Positions 1 to 8,394 of a DNA stretch of 42,194 nt are shown here, piece by piece (the first letter of the stretch is position 1; the number at the start of each line of letters is the position of its first letter). Location: assembly GCA_029570375.1 (NCBI GenBank), contig JAKPXB010000050.1, positions 1 through 42,194 on the forward strand, in the 5' to 3' direction. Position numbers and translations under genes: made by a program. The stretch comes from Bacillota bacterium (GTDB taxonomy: Bacteria > Bacillota > Clostridia > Saccharofermentanales > DTU023). The notes beneath the pieces were generated by a model that was given only the letters and a program-made list of their open reading frames with translations, was not told the DNA's origin and made no database searches.

Positions 1-633
1 ATACCGGCTCTGTGCCTGTTCTATAACATCAGGCAATTCCGCTTTACTGAAGGCTGCGGCTATGAGCTTATCAGCCAGCATATCAACAAGCATTTTCTCC
101 AACATTATAGAGTGAGGCTTGTCCGCACGGATCGGTGCCTCTGATATCATATCCGTTACCACGACACAGTCTTTTGACCAATACAGATTAAAATCATTTT
201 TGCCAGGTTTATACATGACATTCTGAATCCCTTGTTCCTGAAGAAACCGGAAGACATAGATGCTGCTTTCCTTTTCAACCTGAACAAAAACTGTGTTCTG
301 CGCAATCAGGTGGTTTAAAAATTCGTTCATTAAAACCGTTTCAAAGACCGTAAACTGCACATAATGATATTTTTCAGAAATAAGCCTAATCAATCCTTCG
401 GCTGTGTCAGAATATATCGGCACATATTCATCTTTGGTCAAGTCCGAAGTTAGCGAATACGAATCATAGCCCCGTCTAGTTAACACCCCACTGCGGACCA
501 ATCTACTGATTGCCCAATGATATGTATTATCAGACAAGCCTGTTTTCAGCATTCTCAGTTCATCAATAAGTTCTTTATGGCAATATATTTTTTTATCATC
601 TATGCAGTCAAGCAATTCTTCATACCACCGCAT
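1..633 (-). CDS. AbiEi-like antitoxin / DUF6577-type winged-helix protein, partial
   Basis: An open frame of 211 codons starts at 633 and runs off the left window edge, so the C-terminus is missing. The start is supported by an AAAGGAGA ribosome-binding site seven bases upstream. The first 65 residues read as a winged helix-turn-helix (a helix around HKELIDELRML, then YHWAISRLVRSGVL and a short wing). The rest is a mixed alpha/beta domain. This layout resembles the AbiEi antitoxins of type IV abortive-infection toxin-antitoxin systems and the related DUF6577 proteins, which sit upstream of an AbiEii nucleotidyltransferase toxin. AbiEi represses its own promoter, which fits the operator-like repeats at 658-765. 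The toxin would lie beyond the left edge and cannot be seen. The gene is AT-rich compared with the chromosome to the right, consistent with transfer. The family call is by pattern only. Confidence 0.55.
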   Translation of the reverse strand, partial: MRWYEELLDCIDDKKIYCHKELIDELRMLKTGLSDNTYHWAISRLVRSGVLTRRGYDSYSLTSDLTKDEYVPIYSDTAEGLIRLISEKYHYVQFTVFETVLMNEFLNHLIAQNTVFVQVEKESSIYVFRFLQEQGIQNVMYKPGKNDFNLYWSKDCVVVTDMISEAPIRADKPHSIMLEKMLVDMLADKLIAAAFSKAELPDVIEQAQSRY

Positions 634-657
634 GATATCATCTCCTTTGCGCCAATC

Positions 658-765
658 ACGCACATCAGCAAAACCAATGCGTTTTTGCCGATATTTAGCA
701 TATCACCCTTCTATACGCCAGTCAACGCACATCGGCATTTTTATATCTTTTTTGCCGATGTGCGT
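658..765 (-). promoter_or_regulatory. Promoter flanked by two inverted repeats (probable autoregulatory operator)
   Basis: On the minus strand a -35 box TTGACT (720-725) and a -10 box TATGCT (697-702) are 17 bases apart. A perfect 13-base inverted repeat lies just upstream (725-737 and 753-765, 15-base centre). A second, degenerate copy lies downstream at 658-670 and 686-698 with the same 15-base centre: 12/13 matches in one arm and 8/13 in the other. The two copies are offset by 67 bases. AbiEi proteins are known to bind two inverted repeats at their own promoter. Confidence 0.7.
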
Positions 766-864
766 ATATAAAAAGAACTCGAAGCCCTCAGAAAAAGAAC
801 CGTCCTCTTTTATCTCCAACTCAACGATTTTTCACCCAAGCTGAAAATATCTACGCCCTTAAAG

Positions 865-1077
865 ATGAGAAAGAAGGAGTCATTCAAGAAGAAGCCGGAA
901 AAGAAAATCATAAGAAAAAATCTACAAGCTATTGAACAGTTTATCCAAACCCAGGACGTAGAGACTTTGGAATTTGACGACAAGCTGGTCAGACAGTTTG
1001 TAGATAAAATACTGATTCTCGACGAAGCAATCGAGGTGACCTTCAAGACAGGGGCTTGTGCGAGGATTGATGGATGA
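865..1077 (+). pseudogene. C-terminal remnant of a large serine recombinase
   Basis: A 70-codon open frame reads as the extreme C-terminus of a serine-family site-specific recombinase. A basic stretch and a helix are followed by a pattern like EFDDKLVRQFVDKILI and then EVTFKTG, the usual closing strand of clostridial Tn4451/TnpX-type recombinases. The catalytic N-terminal domain and the zinc ribbon are absent. The same frame is open back to 772 but shows no recognisable domain there, and no ribosome-binding site precedes the ATG. It is most simply a leftover of an integrated element and agrees with the accessory character of this end. The fragment is short, so the call is tentative. Confidence 0.45.
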
Positions 1078-1141
1078 CAGCCGAATTTTCGGACTTTTGC
1101 TTGGTTAATTTGCCGATTGTGCTACACACTCGGAATTGACC

Positions 1142-1663
1142 TCATTCTTTTATGCACTGAATATGGAAGTGCCCATCTTCCTCACGCAAAAAAACAAGTT
1201 TAAGTCCTGCTCGTTTCAGAGCTTGAGTAATTGAATCAGAAGATTGCTTATCCTTTTTTACTACTCCATAAGACGTGTGAATCGATTTATTTCCGGATCG
1301 GATATCCAGATCAACAGTAAAAGGCTCCGGATAGGCGGCACGTATATCGCAGTCCCAAATATTTATCGATCCATCAGTCTTTAGGACACGCGCAGCTTCA
1401 CAAATTGCGTTAAACTGGGTTACTTCTGTCATGTACATAAAAGTATAAAAGAAGGTTATATGATCGAATGTTTCGTCTGGAAACAACAAATCTGTTGCGT
1501 CCATAAGTCGCTTCTGACAGCATTCCGGTGCCTCATCCAATTCTTCCTGTTGATTGTCTATTGCGATGACTTTATCTCCATAGATCTGTCCGATCACACC
1601 TTCACCGCCACCACCGATATCAAGAATGGAACCATTCAAATTTTCTTTAATCTCTATCGTCAT
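1142..1663 (-). CDS. Class I SAM-dependent methyltransferase
   Basis: This 173-residue protein has the Rossmann-type methyltransferase layout. The glycine-rich motif I (LDIGGGGEG, residues 15-23) binds S-adenosylmethionine. An acidic residue ends the second strand (VIAIDNQQEEL), and a motif IV-like FDHITFFYTFMYM follows, then the post-motif EAARVLKTDGSINIWDCD. This is the methyltransf_11/25 pattern. The start ATG at 1663 has a GAGGG element about six bases upstream. It is short for the family but keeps all core motifs. The substrate cannot be told from sequence. The gene stands alone in the AT-rich segment between a recombinase remnant and an acetyltransferase, so it is probably accessory cargo. 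Confidence 0.75.
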   Translation of the reverse strand: MTIEIKENLNGSILDIGGGGEGVIGQIYGDKVIAIDNQQEELDEAPECCQKRLMDATDLLFPDETFDHITFFYTFMYMTEVTQFNAICEAARVLKTDGSINIWDCDIRAAYPEPFTVDLDIRSGNKSIHTSYGVVKKDKQSSDSITQALKRAGLKLVFLREEDGHFHIQCIKE

Positions 1664-2163
1664 TTCGCCCTCACAAATTCTTTTTTTCTATTACAACATC
1701 CATCCCTAAGGCTTCACCCCAAAAAACATCCATTCCACTGTCTCAGCAGCAAAAAACATCTACTCTACAGTCTCAAGAGCGAAAAAAGCTCGTTATCTAA
1801 CCTGTACACTCAACTTTGCCTTTGCAGACTCCATTTTTTATTAGCATGCTTTCTTGACATGCCTTTTACGAACTCACCAGTCCATCAAAACCCTTGATTT
1901 CAAGCCTTTTCAGCCTTCCCTCGACATCAAAACCACCGTCTCTACAAGCATTTCAAACGTGCATACATTCAAGATAATGTCTCCATTTTCCTTTGTATAC
2001 ATACTATGCACTCCACATGTATCAAGACTATCCTAATGATAACCCTGCATTAAGAAGCTGGTTTTCACGCTCGTTGCAGGGTGGAAGCTGGCAAGGGGAA
2101 TGTCGTGAGAGCGTGCATGTCAAAGGCTGATTAAATCCTTACGAACTGAAAATTGTGTTGACT
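1664..2163. other. 500-base AT-rich gap without a supported gene
   Basis: No convincing coding frame was found. The short open frames here lack ribosome-binding sites and resemble no family. The stretch holds an imperfect 30-base tandem repeat (1720-1779) and a hairpin with 8-base arms (2042-2049 with 2075-2082). It probably contains degraded accessory DNA and the leader of the methyltransferase gene. Confidence 0.5.
1720..1779. repeat. Imperfect 30-base tandem repeat
   Basis: Two adjacent 30-base units, each beginning caaaaaacatc and continuing with a tctca block, match at about 24 of 30 positions. A weaker third copy may precede them from 1690, and a partial unit may follow at 1780. The repeat lies in the upstream region of the minus-strand methyltransferase gene. 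Its role is unknown. Confidence 0.5.
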
Positions 2164-2667
2164 TCACTCTTTGCGAAGCTCCATATAGATTGAACTTGGC
2201 TCCTCGTTCTCGGCTATCAGATACTCGGGAAAGTCTTTCTTTTGAAAACCCAGTCTCTTATACAATGCAATCGCTTTCAAATTGTCCGGATTAGGATCGA
2301 CCCAAACTGTTTCTGCACCGTTTCGAAACGCTTCTTTGATCGCATGGGATAACCCTGCCGTTGCGATTCCCCGTCCACGCGCAAAGCCCAAAATCTTGAT
2401 GTCCAGTGCAGCGGTTTGGTGTTCTGCGTCGATATTGTAGAAGGATTCTCCGCAATATTTGTCATCTTCAAAAATAGAATAGTGATTGAGAGCGGGCCTG
2501 TTCGATTCGATCCACCGAAGCCAGTTTTTCATTTCTTCATCTGAATAATGTAAGCCATCCGGGAACCCGACGAACTTCATAACGTCCCCATCAGCCCAAA
2601 GCCGTTGAATGTTATTGATATCTTCAACAGTCGTTTCTTTTACTTTAACCGTTTTTAACACCACCAC
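2164..2667 (-). CDS. GNAT family N-acetyltransferase
   Basis: The 167-residue protein follows the GNAT (Gcn5-related) pattern. It has an N-terminal strand-helix entry (VKVKETTVEDINNIQRLW), a central strand, the acetyl-CoA-binding motif A RGRGIATAGLSHAI near residues 98-111, and the motif B pattern NLKAIALYKRLGFQKKDF. It should transfer an acetyl group from acetyl-CoA to an amine; the acceptor is not evident. The start is uncertain. The frame opens with consecutive GTG codons at 2667-2659, has no ATG near the N-terminus and only a poor ribosome-binding site. It lies immediately beyond the tRNA-Ala terminator in the AT-rich segment and is probably accessory cargo. Confidence 0.75.
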   Translation of the reverse strand: MVVLKTVKVKETTVEDINNIQRLWADGDVMKFVGFPDGLHYSDEEMKNWLRWIESNRPALNHYSIFEDDKYCGESFYNIDAEHQTAALDIKILGFARGRGIATAGLSHAIKEAFRNGAETVWVDPNPDNLKAIALYKRLGFQKKDFPEYLIAENEEPSSIYMELRKE

Positions 2668-2737
2668 AACTTCAAATTCGATTTGTTATCGCAACCATTA
2701 TTAAAAAAGCCTAAAATTGTCCATTCAGGCCTCCTAT

Positions 2738-2777
2738 AAAAAAAGGTACCAGACTTTCTATCAAAACCTGATACCTT
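2738..2777 (-). terminator. Rho-independent terminator of the tRNA-Ala gene
   Basis: On the minus strand a 10-base stem (2768-2777 with 2743-2752, one G-U pair) is followed by a run of T. It lies four bases after the CCA end of the tRNA, so the tRNA forms its own transcription unit. Confidence 0.8.
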
Positions 2778-2780
2778 ATA

Positions 2781-2856
<76 letters not shown>

Positions 2857-2869
2857 GTGGCGCCTGATC

Positions 2870-2899
2870 AAATTAGCACAGAATGATTCTGCCTGTCAA
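2870..2899 (-). promoter_or_regulatory. Sigma-A-type promoter of tRNA-Ala
   Basis: On the minus strand TTGACA (2894-2899) and TAATTT (2870-2875) are separated by 18 bases. They lie about 14 bases upstream of the mature tRNA 5' end. Confidence 0.7.
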
Positions 2900-2974
2900 G
2901 TTGAATTGTTCCTCGTTATGAACAGAAAGGCCGGTTGATCCGGCAAAAACGTCACTTTGCCGATAGACTTTTTG

Positions 2975-3004
2975 TTGACGCGGGCGGAGAATTCACGATA
3001 GAAT
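2975..3004 (+). promoter_or_regulatory. Sigma-A-type promoter of the acyl-CoA synthetase gene
   Basis: TTGACG (2975-2980) and TAGAAT (2999-3004) are separated by 18 bases and lie about 38 bases upstream of the chosen start codon. Confidence 0.6.
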
Positions 3005-3042
3005 GCAAATTAGTTAAATATTTTTAATGAATGAGGTTTTGT

Positions 3043-4824
3043 ATGGATCACGGAATTTATAAGTACCCTCTCTACGAAGTTCGCGAGATTGAGAATCTCC
3101 GGGACATGATTCAGCAGAGTGAAAGGCTTTACGGGGATCGCAACGCGTATCTCCTGAAAGATCCCATCGCCACGCGCCAGGTAGCGCCGAGGAGCGAAGA
3201 AGCGAAAAACCTGAAGATCGACCGCAAACGCCCCTATGTCGGCGTCACCTTTAAACAGTTTGCAGCGGATGTCCGTGCGTTCGGCACTGGCCTGAAGAAC
3301 AGCATTATCGGCGGGAACAGCCGTGTGGCCATCCTCGCTGAGACACGCTATGAGTGGTATGTCTCTTATCTCGCTGTGGTCAACGGGCTCGCGATTGTCG
3401 TGCCTCTCGATAAAGAACAACCGGCGAATGAGATCGTCAATCTCGTTCAGAATGCCGAGGCCGATATCCTGCTCTACTCCAATCAGAAGAAGAAAGTGGT
3501 GGACGAGATACGCGACCAGATGCCGGGTGTCAGACAGTATGTGAACTTCGATCTCCCGGGGGATGAGGAAACGGATCTCTATTTCTGGGATATTCTCAAG
3601 GAAGGGGAGAAACAGCGCGAAGAAGGGGATCTTTCTTACGACACGCTTCCCATCGACACGGAAGCCATGCAGATCCTGCTCTTTACCTCCGGGACGACCG
3701 CGAAGCCGAAAGCGGTGATGCTGAGTCACAAGAATATCTGCAAAAATCTGATGGGCATGTGCGCCATGACTTATATCGACGAGTACGACACCTTTCTTTC
3801 TGTCCTCCCGCTGCACCACACCTATGAATGCACATGCGGATATCTCTGCCAGCTCTACCGCGGCAGCTGTGTGGCTGCGAGCGAAGGGCTGCGGTATATC
3901 CTCCAGAACATTCAGGAGGCGAAGCCGACGATCATCCTTGTCGTGCCGCTCATGATGGAGGCTTTTCACCGGGGAATCATGAAGAAGGTGAAAGCGGATC
4001 CGAAAACGCTGAAGAAATTCAATTTCGGTCTCAGGCTGACGCGGGGACTGCGTAAGGTCGGTATCGATCTGCGGCGCAAGGTATTCCACGCGGTCCACGA
4101 GAACTTCGGAGGCCGTCTCCGTCTGCTGATCGCCGGGGGAGCCGCCATCGACGAAAAACTGCTTCGGAGTATGCAGGATATGGGTTTCAACTGCCTGCAG
4201 GGGTACGGCCTGACGGAGTGCGCCCCGATCCTCGCACTCAACCGCTCGGACTATTACAACAACAGAGCGGCCGGGCTCGCGCTTCCCGGCGTGGATATTA
4301 AAATCATCAACGCCGACGAAGAGGGGATCGGAGAAATCATCGGGCGCGGCGACAATGTCATGATCGGCTATTACCGGAATGAGGAGGCGACACGCGAAGC
4401 CATTGACGAGGAAGGTTATTACCATACGGGCGATCTCGGTTACCTCGACAAGGATTCCTTCGTGATCATCACCGGGAGAAAGAAGAACATGATCGTCACG
4501 AAAAACGGTAAGAATGTTTTCCCGGAAGAGATCGAGTTTCTGCTGCAGCAGGAGCCGCTGATCGCCGAGGTCGTCATTTCCGGCGTCCCGACCCATGACG
4601 GAGATAAGCTGATTCAGGCGGAAATCTTTCCCGACCGCGAAACGGTTGATCAGGATCCCGAGCTCAAGGGACTGCCGCTGACCGATGAGCGGGTGAAAGC
4701 GAAGATTGAGCAGCAGGTCAAAGAGATTAACCGCAGACTTGTCAACTACAAGGCTGTGCGTTCTGTTGTTCTGCGCGGTGAAGAATTCCCGAAGACCACC
4801 GCGAAGAAGATCAAACGCGGTTGA
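3043..4824 (+). CDS. Long-chain acyl-CoA synthetase (AMP-forming)
   Basis: The protein belongs to the adenylate-forming (ANL) superfamily and should activate a fatty acid with ATP to an acyl-adenylate and then to acyl-CoA at the membrane-cytosol face. The signature motifs are in order: P-loop FTSGTTAKPK (about residues 214-223), GYGLTECAP (387-395), YHTGDLG (460-466) and the hinge GRKKNMIV (478-485). The C-terminus ends FPKTTAKKIKRG with the adenylation lysine region. At 593 residues it has the usual length of bacterial long-chain synthetases. I chose ATG 3043 rather than 3031 because GAGG lies seven bases before 3043. It has its own promoter and ends at a strong palindromic terminator shared with glnS. 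Fatty-acid chain length is inferred from overall resemblance only. Confidence 0.85.
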   Translation: MDHGIYKYPLYEVREIENLRDMIQQSERLYGDRNAYLLKDPIATRQVAPRSEEAKNLKIDRKRPYVGVTFKQFAADVRAFGTGLKNSIIGGNSRVAILAETRYEWYVSYLAVVNGLAIVVPLDKEQPANEIVNLVQNAEADILLYSNQKKKVVDEIRDQMPGVRQYVNFDLPGDEETDLYFWDILKEGEKQREEGDLSYDTLPIDTEAMQILLFTSGTTAKPKAVMLSHKNICKNLMGMCAMTYIDEYDTFLSVLPLHHTYECTCGYLCQLYRGSCVAASEGLRYILQNIQEAKPTIILVVPLMMEAFHRGIMKKVKADPKTLKKFNFGLRLTRGLRKVGIDLRRKVFHAVHENFGGRLRLLIAGGAAIDEKLLRSMQDMGFNCLQGYGLTECAPILALNRSDYYNNRAAGLALPGVDIKIINADEEGIGEIIGRGDNVMIGYYRNEEATREAIDEEGYYHTGDLGYLDKDSFVIITGRKKNMIVTKNGKNVFPEEIEFLLQQEPLIAEVVISGVPTHDGDKLIQAEIFPDRETVDQDPELKGLPLTDERVKAKIEQQVKEINRRLVNYKAVRSVVLRGEEFPKTTAKKIKRG

Positions 4825-4850
4825 GTGCAGCCGCGTAAGGATTAAATCAA

Positions 4851-4892
4851 AGGGACGGTTCTTCCGACTTTGAAGGGGGAAGAACCGTCCCT
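4851..4892. terminator. Perfect 15-base palindrome, bidirectional terminator / REP-like repeat
   Basis: The arms 4851-4865 and 4878-4892 are perfectly complementary over 15 bases (AGGGACGGTTCTTCC) around a 12-base loop. It lies between convergent genes, with TTTT soon after on the plus strand and TTGATTT on the minus strand. From memory, the GGGACGGTTCT/AGAACCGTCCC palindrome is a repeat seen in many Clostridia and Bacilli, so this may be a mobile REP-like copy reused as a terminator. Confidence 0.75.
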
Positions 4893-4981
4893 GCTTTTGG
4901 CGTATCTGCGGGGGCTGATCCCGCTATCGGTGCTCATGCGGGGGCAGCCCCATCCTGCTTCCGGTACCCCTGTTGTTGTCT

Positions 4982-6736
4982 CTAAGCCTGGGCGGTCGGC
5001 TTGTAGGTGTCTTTCAGAGCAACGGACCGGTTGAAGACAAGGGTATCCTCCGTTGTATCATGGCAGTCGTGGATGAAATACCCTGTCCGCATGAACTGAT
5101 AACCAATATGTGAGCGGTCTGTCCTGAGCCACGGCTCGACGCGGGCGTTCCTGATCACCGTCAGCGAATCGGGGTTCAGGAGTTCGTGGTAGTCGAGGGA
5201 GCTGGCATCCGGATTCTCAACAAGGAAAAGATTATCATACAGGCGCACTTCCGCGGGAATCGCGGTCTTCTCGTCGAGCCAGTGGACCGTGCCCCTGATG
5301 CGTTCTCCTTCGCGGGCAGTCCCCCCACGCGTCTCAGGGTCGTATTCCGCCAGGACTTCAGTGATCCGTCCATTCTCATCCGCGTGACAGCCCGTGCAGC
5401 GGACGATATAACTGCCCCTCAGGCGGACTTGGCTGCCGGGGAAGAAGCGATAGTATTTTTTGGGCGGGTCGACCATAAAGTCGCCGCGTTCAATCAGAAG
5501 ATGGCGCGAGAAAGTGATCTCATGCGATCCGTATTCCGGGTGGTTCGGCAGATTCTCGACGACGAATGTCTCCGATTCACCCTCGGGGAAATTGGTTATC
5601 GTCAGCCTGATCGGATCAAGGACCGCCATCGCGCGCGGCGCGCGCTCATTCAGATCCTCTCGCAGGCAGTGCTCAAGGAATTTGATATCGACGGTGCTGT
5701 CCACCTTGGAGACGCCGTTTCGTTCGGAGAAATCGCGGATGGACCGCGGGGTATACCCGCGTCGGCGGAGCCCCGAAAGCGTCGGCAGGCGCGGGTCGTC
5801 CCAGCCGTCGACGATCCCTTCTTCCACGAGCGTACGAAGCTTGCGTTTGCTCATCACAGTGTAGTTGATGTTGAGCCGGGCGAACTCGATCTGCCGGGGT
5901 TTGGAGGGGACGGAGCAATGCTCGATGAACCAGTCGTAAAGGGGGCGGTGATCCTCAAATTCCAGCGAACAGAGAGAGTGCGTGATGTGTTCAATCGCAT
6001 CTTCAAGCGGGTGCGCGAAGTCGTACATCGGATAAATACACCAGTCGTTGCCCGTCCGGTGGTGCGACTCGTGCTGAATGCGGTAGATGACGGGATCGCG
6101 CATATTGATGTTTCCCGACGACATGTCGATTTTCGCACGCAGCGTGTAGGCGCCGTCCGGGAATTCCCCCGCGCGCATCCGGCGGAAGAGATCCAGACTC
6201 TCTTCTTTGGCGCGGTACCGCCACGGGCTCTCCGTTCCAGGTGTTGTCAGCGTGCCGCGCGCGGCGCGCATCTCCTCCGGGGACTGTTCACAGACGAAGG
6301 CGAGATCCTTTTCGATCAGTTCCTCCGCGCAGCGGTACATCTCTTCAAAGTAATCGGACGCGTAATAAAAGCGGTCGCCCCAGTCGTATCCGAGCCAGTG
6401 GATGTCCTCTTTGATGGAATTGACGTATTCGACATCTTCTTTTTCCGGATTGGTGTCATCCATGCGGAGATTGCAGAGGCCGCCGTAGAGCTCAGCTGTG
6501 CCAAAATCGATCACAATGGCTTTGGCGTGGCCGATGTGGAGATAACCGTTGGGCTCAGGTGGAAAACGCGTGTGGACTTTCCGTCCTTCGGTGCGTCCTC
6601 CGGGCGCCATGTCCTCATCAATGAAATCGAGAATAAAATGAGATATTTTATTTCCGGTCTCCGTCTCTTCCTTTGGCGTGATGCCTGCCACGACACCCGG
6701 AAGGCATTTTCTCTCACCATGATCTGTCTTATCCAT
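4982..6736 (-). CDS. glnS: Glutaminyl-tRNA synthetase
   Basis: This class I aminoacyl-tRNA synthetase charges tRNA-Gln with glutamine. The catalytic Rossmann signature reads PPEPNGYLHIGH (residues 59-70), with the typical GlnRS RMDDTNPEKE at 91-100 and the KMSKS-equivalent VMSKRKL at 294-300. The C-terminal beta-barrel anticodon-binding region follows to residue 584. The HIGH-proximal NLRMDDTNP and the MSK loop distinguish it from GluRS. The start at 6736 has an AGAGGA element about eight bases upstream. A non-conserved N-terminal extension of about 30 residues precedes the core. It follows gltX by 127 bases on the same strand, and the two probably share a transcript. Many Clostridia make Gln-tRNA through GatCAB; a GlnRS here suggests direct charging is available. 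Confidence 0.95.
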   Translation of the reverse strand: MDKTDHGERKCLPGVVAGITPKEETETGNKISHFILDFIDEDMAPGGRTEGRKVHTRFPPEPNGYLHIGHAKAIVIDFGTAELYGGLCNLRMDDTNPEKEDVEYVNSIKEDIHWLGYDWGDRFYYASDYFEEMYRCAEELIEKDLAFVCEQSPEEMRAARGTLTTPGTESPWRYRAKEESLDLFRRMRAGEFPDGAYTLRAKIDMSSGNINMRDPVIYRIQHESHHRTGNDWCIYPMYDFAHPLEDAIEHITHSLCSLEFEDHRPLYDWFIEHCSVPSKPRQIEFARLNINYTVMSKRKLRTLVEEGIVDGWDDPRLPTLSGLRRRGYTPRSIRDFSERNGVSKVDSTVDIKFLEHCLREDLNERAPRAMAVLDPIRLTITNFPEGESETFVVENLPNHPEYGSHEITFSRHLLIERGDFMVDPPKKYYRFFPGSQVRLRGSYIVRCTGCHADENGRITEVLAEYDPETRGGTAREGERIRGTVHWLDEKTAIPAEVRLYDNLFLVENPDASSLDYHELLNPDSLTVIRNARVEPWLRTDRSHIGYQFMRTGYFIHDCHDTTEDTLVFNRSVALKDTYKPTAQA

Positions 6737-6863
6737 CGTAAAGTCCTCTCCATCAGACGTATTTGTCTAAACTCTGTCCGCTTCTTTCAGTCTGCCGGCG
6801 GCGCCGGTCAGGAGGATGATTCTGCGGAATCAGGCGCGGGTGACGCCGGATATTCTGCCGCGG

Positions 6864-8315
6864 TCAGCCGTTCAGGAATGCGAGCGCTTTTTCCAGCCGG
6901 GCGAGCGACTCGCTCCGTCCGAGGATGACCGCTGTTTCCGTCGCTCCGCCGGGCGTCACCTGCTGGGCGGCTAAAGCGACCCGGAGCGATCCCATCACCT
7001 GTCCTTTTTTTCTGCCTGTCTCTTCGCATGTCCGCTCGAGTAAAGCGGGGAGTGATTCCTCCGTCCAGTCCGGCAGGGACTCCAGCTTCGGCTGCAGATC
7101 CCGCAGGATGTCGAGAGCCAGGCTGGCATCCAGTTTCGCCCGCTTATTCGAGAAGAGTTCGCGGTCATAGGGCAGCCGTTCTGTCAGGAACCGGATCATT
7201 TCCCCGATATCGCCGAGCTTTGTCACGCGCGGCTGGAGGACACGCGCGAGCATATCGGCCTCATACGGCCGGTCCCCGAAGAGCGGATCGGCGATCTTTC
7301 TGATCATTTCGCGCCAGACATCGTGTGAAAGGCCGCGGATATACTGTTCATTCATCCAATCGAGTTTGCTGTACGAAAAAACAGCCGGCGCTTTGTTGAT
7401 GCCTTTCACTGAGAAGATTTTTTCCAGTTCGGCGAGGGAGAAAATTTCTCTTGTATCGTCGCCGGGCGCCCACCCGAGAAACGCGATCATGTTGATAATC
7501 GCCTCCGGCAGGTATCCGTCTTTCAGAAGATCCCCGAAGCTTGTGGAACCGTGGCGCTTGGAAAGTTTCTTTCCGTCTTCTCCGACAATGAGGGGCAGGT
7601 GGACAAACGCAGGTTTTTCCCATCCGAGCGCATCGTACAGGATGCAGTACTTCGGCGTCGAGGACAGGTATTCGGAACCGCGGACGACATGCGTCACTTC
7701 CATTAAGTGGTCATCGATCACATTGGCGAAATTATAAGTGGGGTAACCGTCTGTTTTGAGAAGAATCTGATCTTCGAGTTCCTTATTCTGAACAGTGATA
7801 GTGCCGTAGACAGCGTCTGTAAACGTCGTTTCTCCGTCGAGCGGCATCTTCTGGCGAATGACATGCGGTTCCCCCGCTTCGACGCGGCGGGCGGCCTCCG
7901 CGGGATCGATGCCGCGGCAGCGGCGGTCATAACCGGAGAATTCGCCCTCTTCACCTTCGCGGAGACCGGATAACCGTTCAACTGTGCAGAAACAGGGATA
8001 CGCGTGCCCTGACCTGACAAGCTCTTCGGCGTATTGCCTGTAAAAGCGGAGGCGTTCGCTCTGAACGTAAGGGCCGTTCGGTCCCCCGATGTCCGGCCCT
8101 TCATCGTGGAAAAGGCCGCATGTTTCGAGTGTGCGGTAAATCGCGCTGACCGCGCCTTCGACATAGCGTTCGCGGTCTGTGTCTTCGATGCGGAGCAGGA
8201 ATTTTCCTCCCTCCGACCGTGCGATTAAGTACTCATAAAGCGCGGACCGCAGGTTCCCGATATGCATAATACCGGTCGGACTGGGCGCAAAACGTGTTTT
8301 CGTAAGTTTCGGCAT
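6864..8315 (-). CDS. gltX: Glutamyl-tRNA synthetase
   Basis: This class I synthetase charges tRNA-Glu. The HIGH-type signature appears as PSPTGIMHIGN (residues 11-21), followed by LLRIEDTDRERY, CFCTVERL in the zinc-like insertion region and the KMSKS loop KLSKRHGS near residue 250. The C-terminal helical anticodon-binding cage ends with LEKALAFLNG. The length of 483 residues is normal. The frame is open to a TTG at 8330, but GAGGGG lies eight bases before the ATG at 8315, so I place the start there. It heads the gltX-glnS unit. A structured leader lies just upstream (8339-8394). With glnS next to it, this GluRS is likely discriminating, which is inference from context. Confidence 0.95.
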   Translation of the reverse strand: MPKLTKTRFAPSPTGIMHIGNLRSALYEYLIARSEGGKFLLRIEDTDRERYVEGAVSAIYRTLETCGLFHDEGPDIGGPNGPYVQSERLRFYRQYAEELVRSGHAYPCFCTVERLSGLREGEEGEFSGYDRRCRGIDPAEAARRVEAGEPHVIRQKMPLDGETTFTDAVYGTITVQNKELEDQILLKTDGYPTYNFANVIDDHLMEVTHVVRGSEYLSSTPKYCILYDALGWEKPAFVHLPLIVGEDGKKLSKRHGSTSFGDLLKDGYLPEAIINMIAFLGWAPGDDTREIFSLAELEKIFSVKGINKAPAVFSYSKLDWMNEQYIRGLSHDVWREMIRKIADPLFGDRPYEADMLARVLQPRVTKLGDIGEMIRFLTERLPYDRELFSNKRAKLDASLALDILRDLQPKLESLPDWTEESLPALLERTCEETGRKKGQVMGSLRVALAAQQVTPGGATETAVILGRSESLARLEKALAFLNG

Positions 8316-8338
8316 CTTTCTTCCCCTCAAGATGTACG

Positions 8339-8394
8339 CCCGCGGACCGAAAATGAGCCTCAGGGCATCCGTTTCGGTGAATAAACTCCGCGGG
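8339..8394 (-). promoter_or_regulatory. Structured leader hairpin upstream of gltX
   Basis: Two stacked perfect 7-base helices can form in the minus-strand transcript: 8388-8394 with 8339-8345, and 8372-8378 with 8346-8352. They enclose a loop containing CCTGAGG. The element lies 24 bases before the gltX start. The T-box consensus is absent, so any regulatory role is open. Confidence 0.4.

Noticed and set aside
3010-4596. Long minus-strand open frame opposite the acyl-CoA synthetase gene
   Set aside because: It is antisense to a motif-complete gene, has no recognisable domain, and arises from GC-rich codon use.
5186-6928. Long plus-strand open frame opposite glnS
   Set aside because: glnS carries all class I synthetase motifs; the opposite frame has none and no ribosome-binding site.
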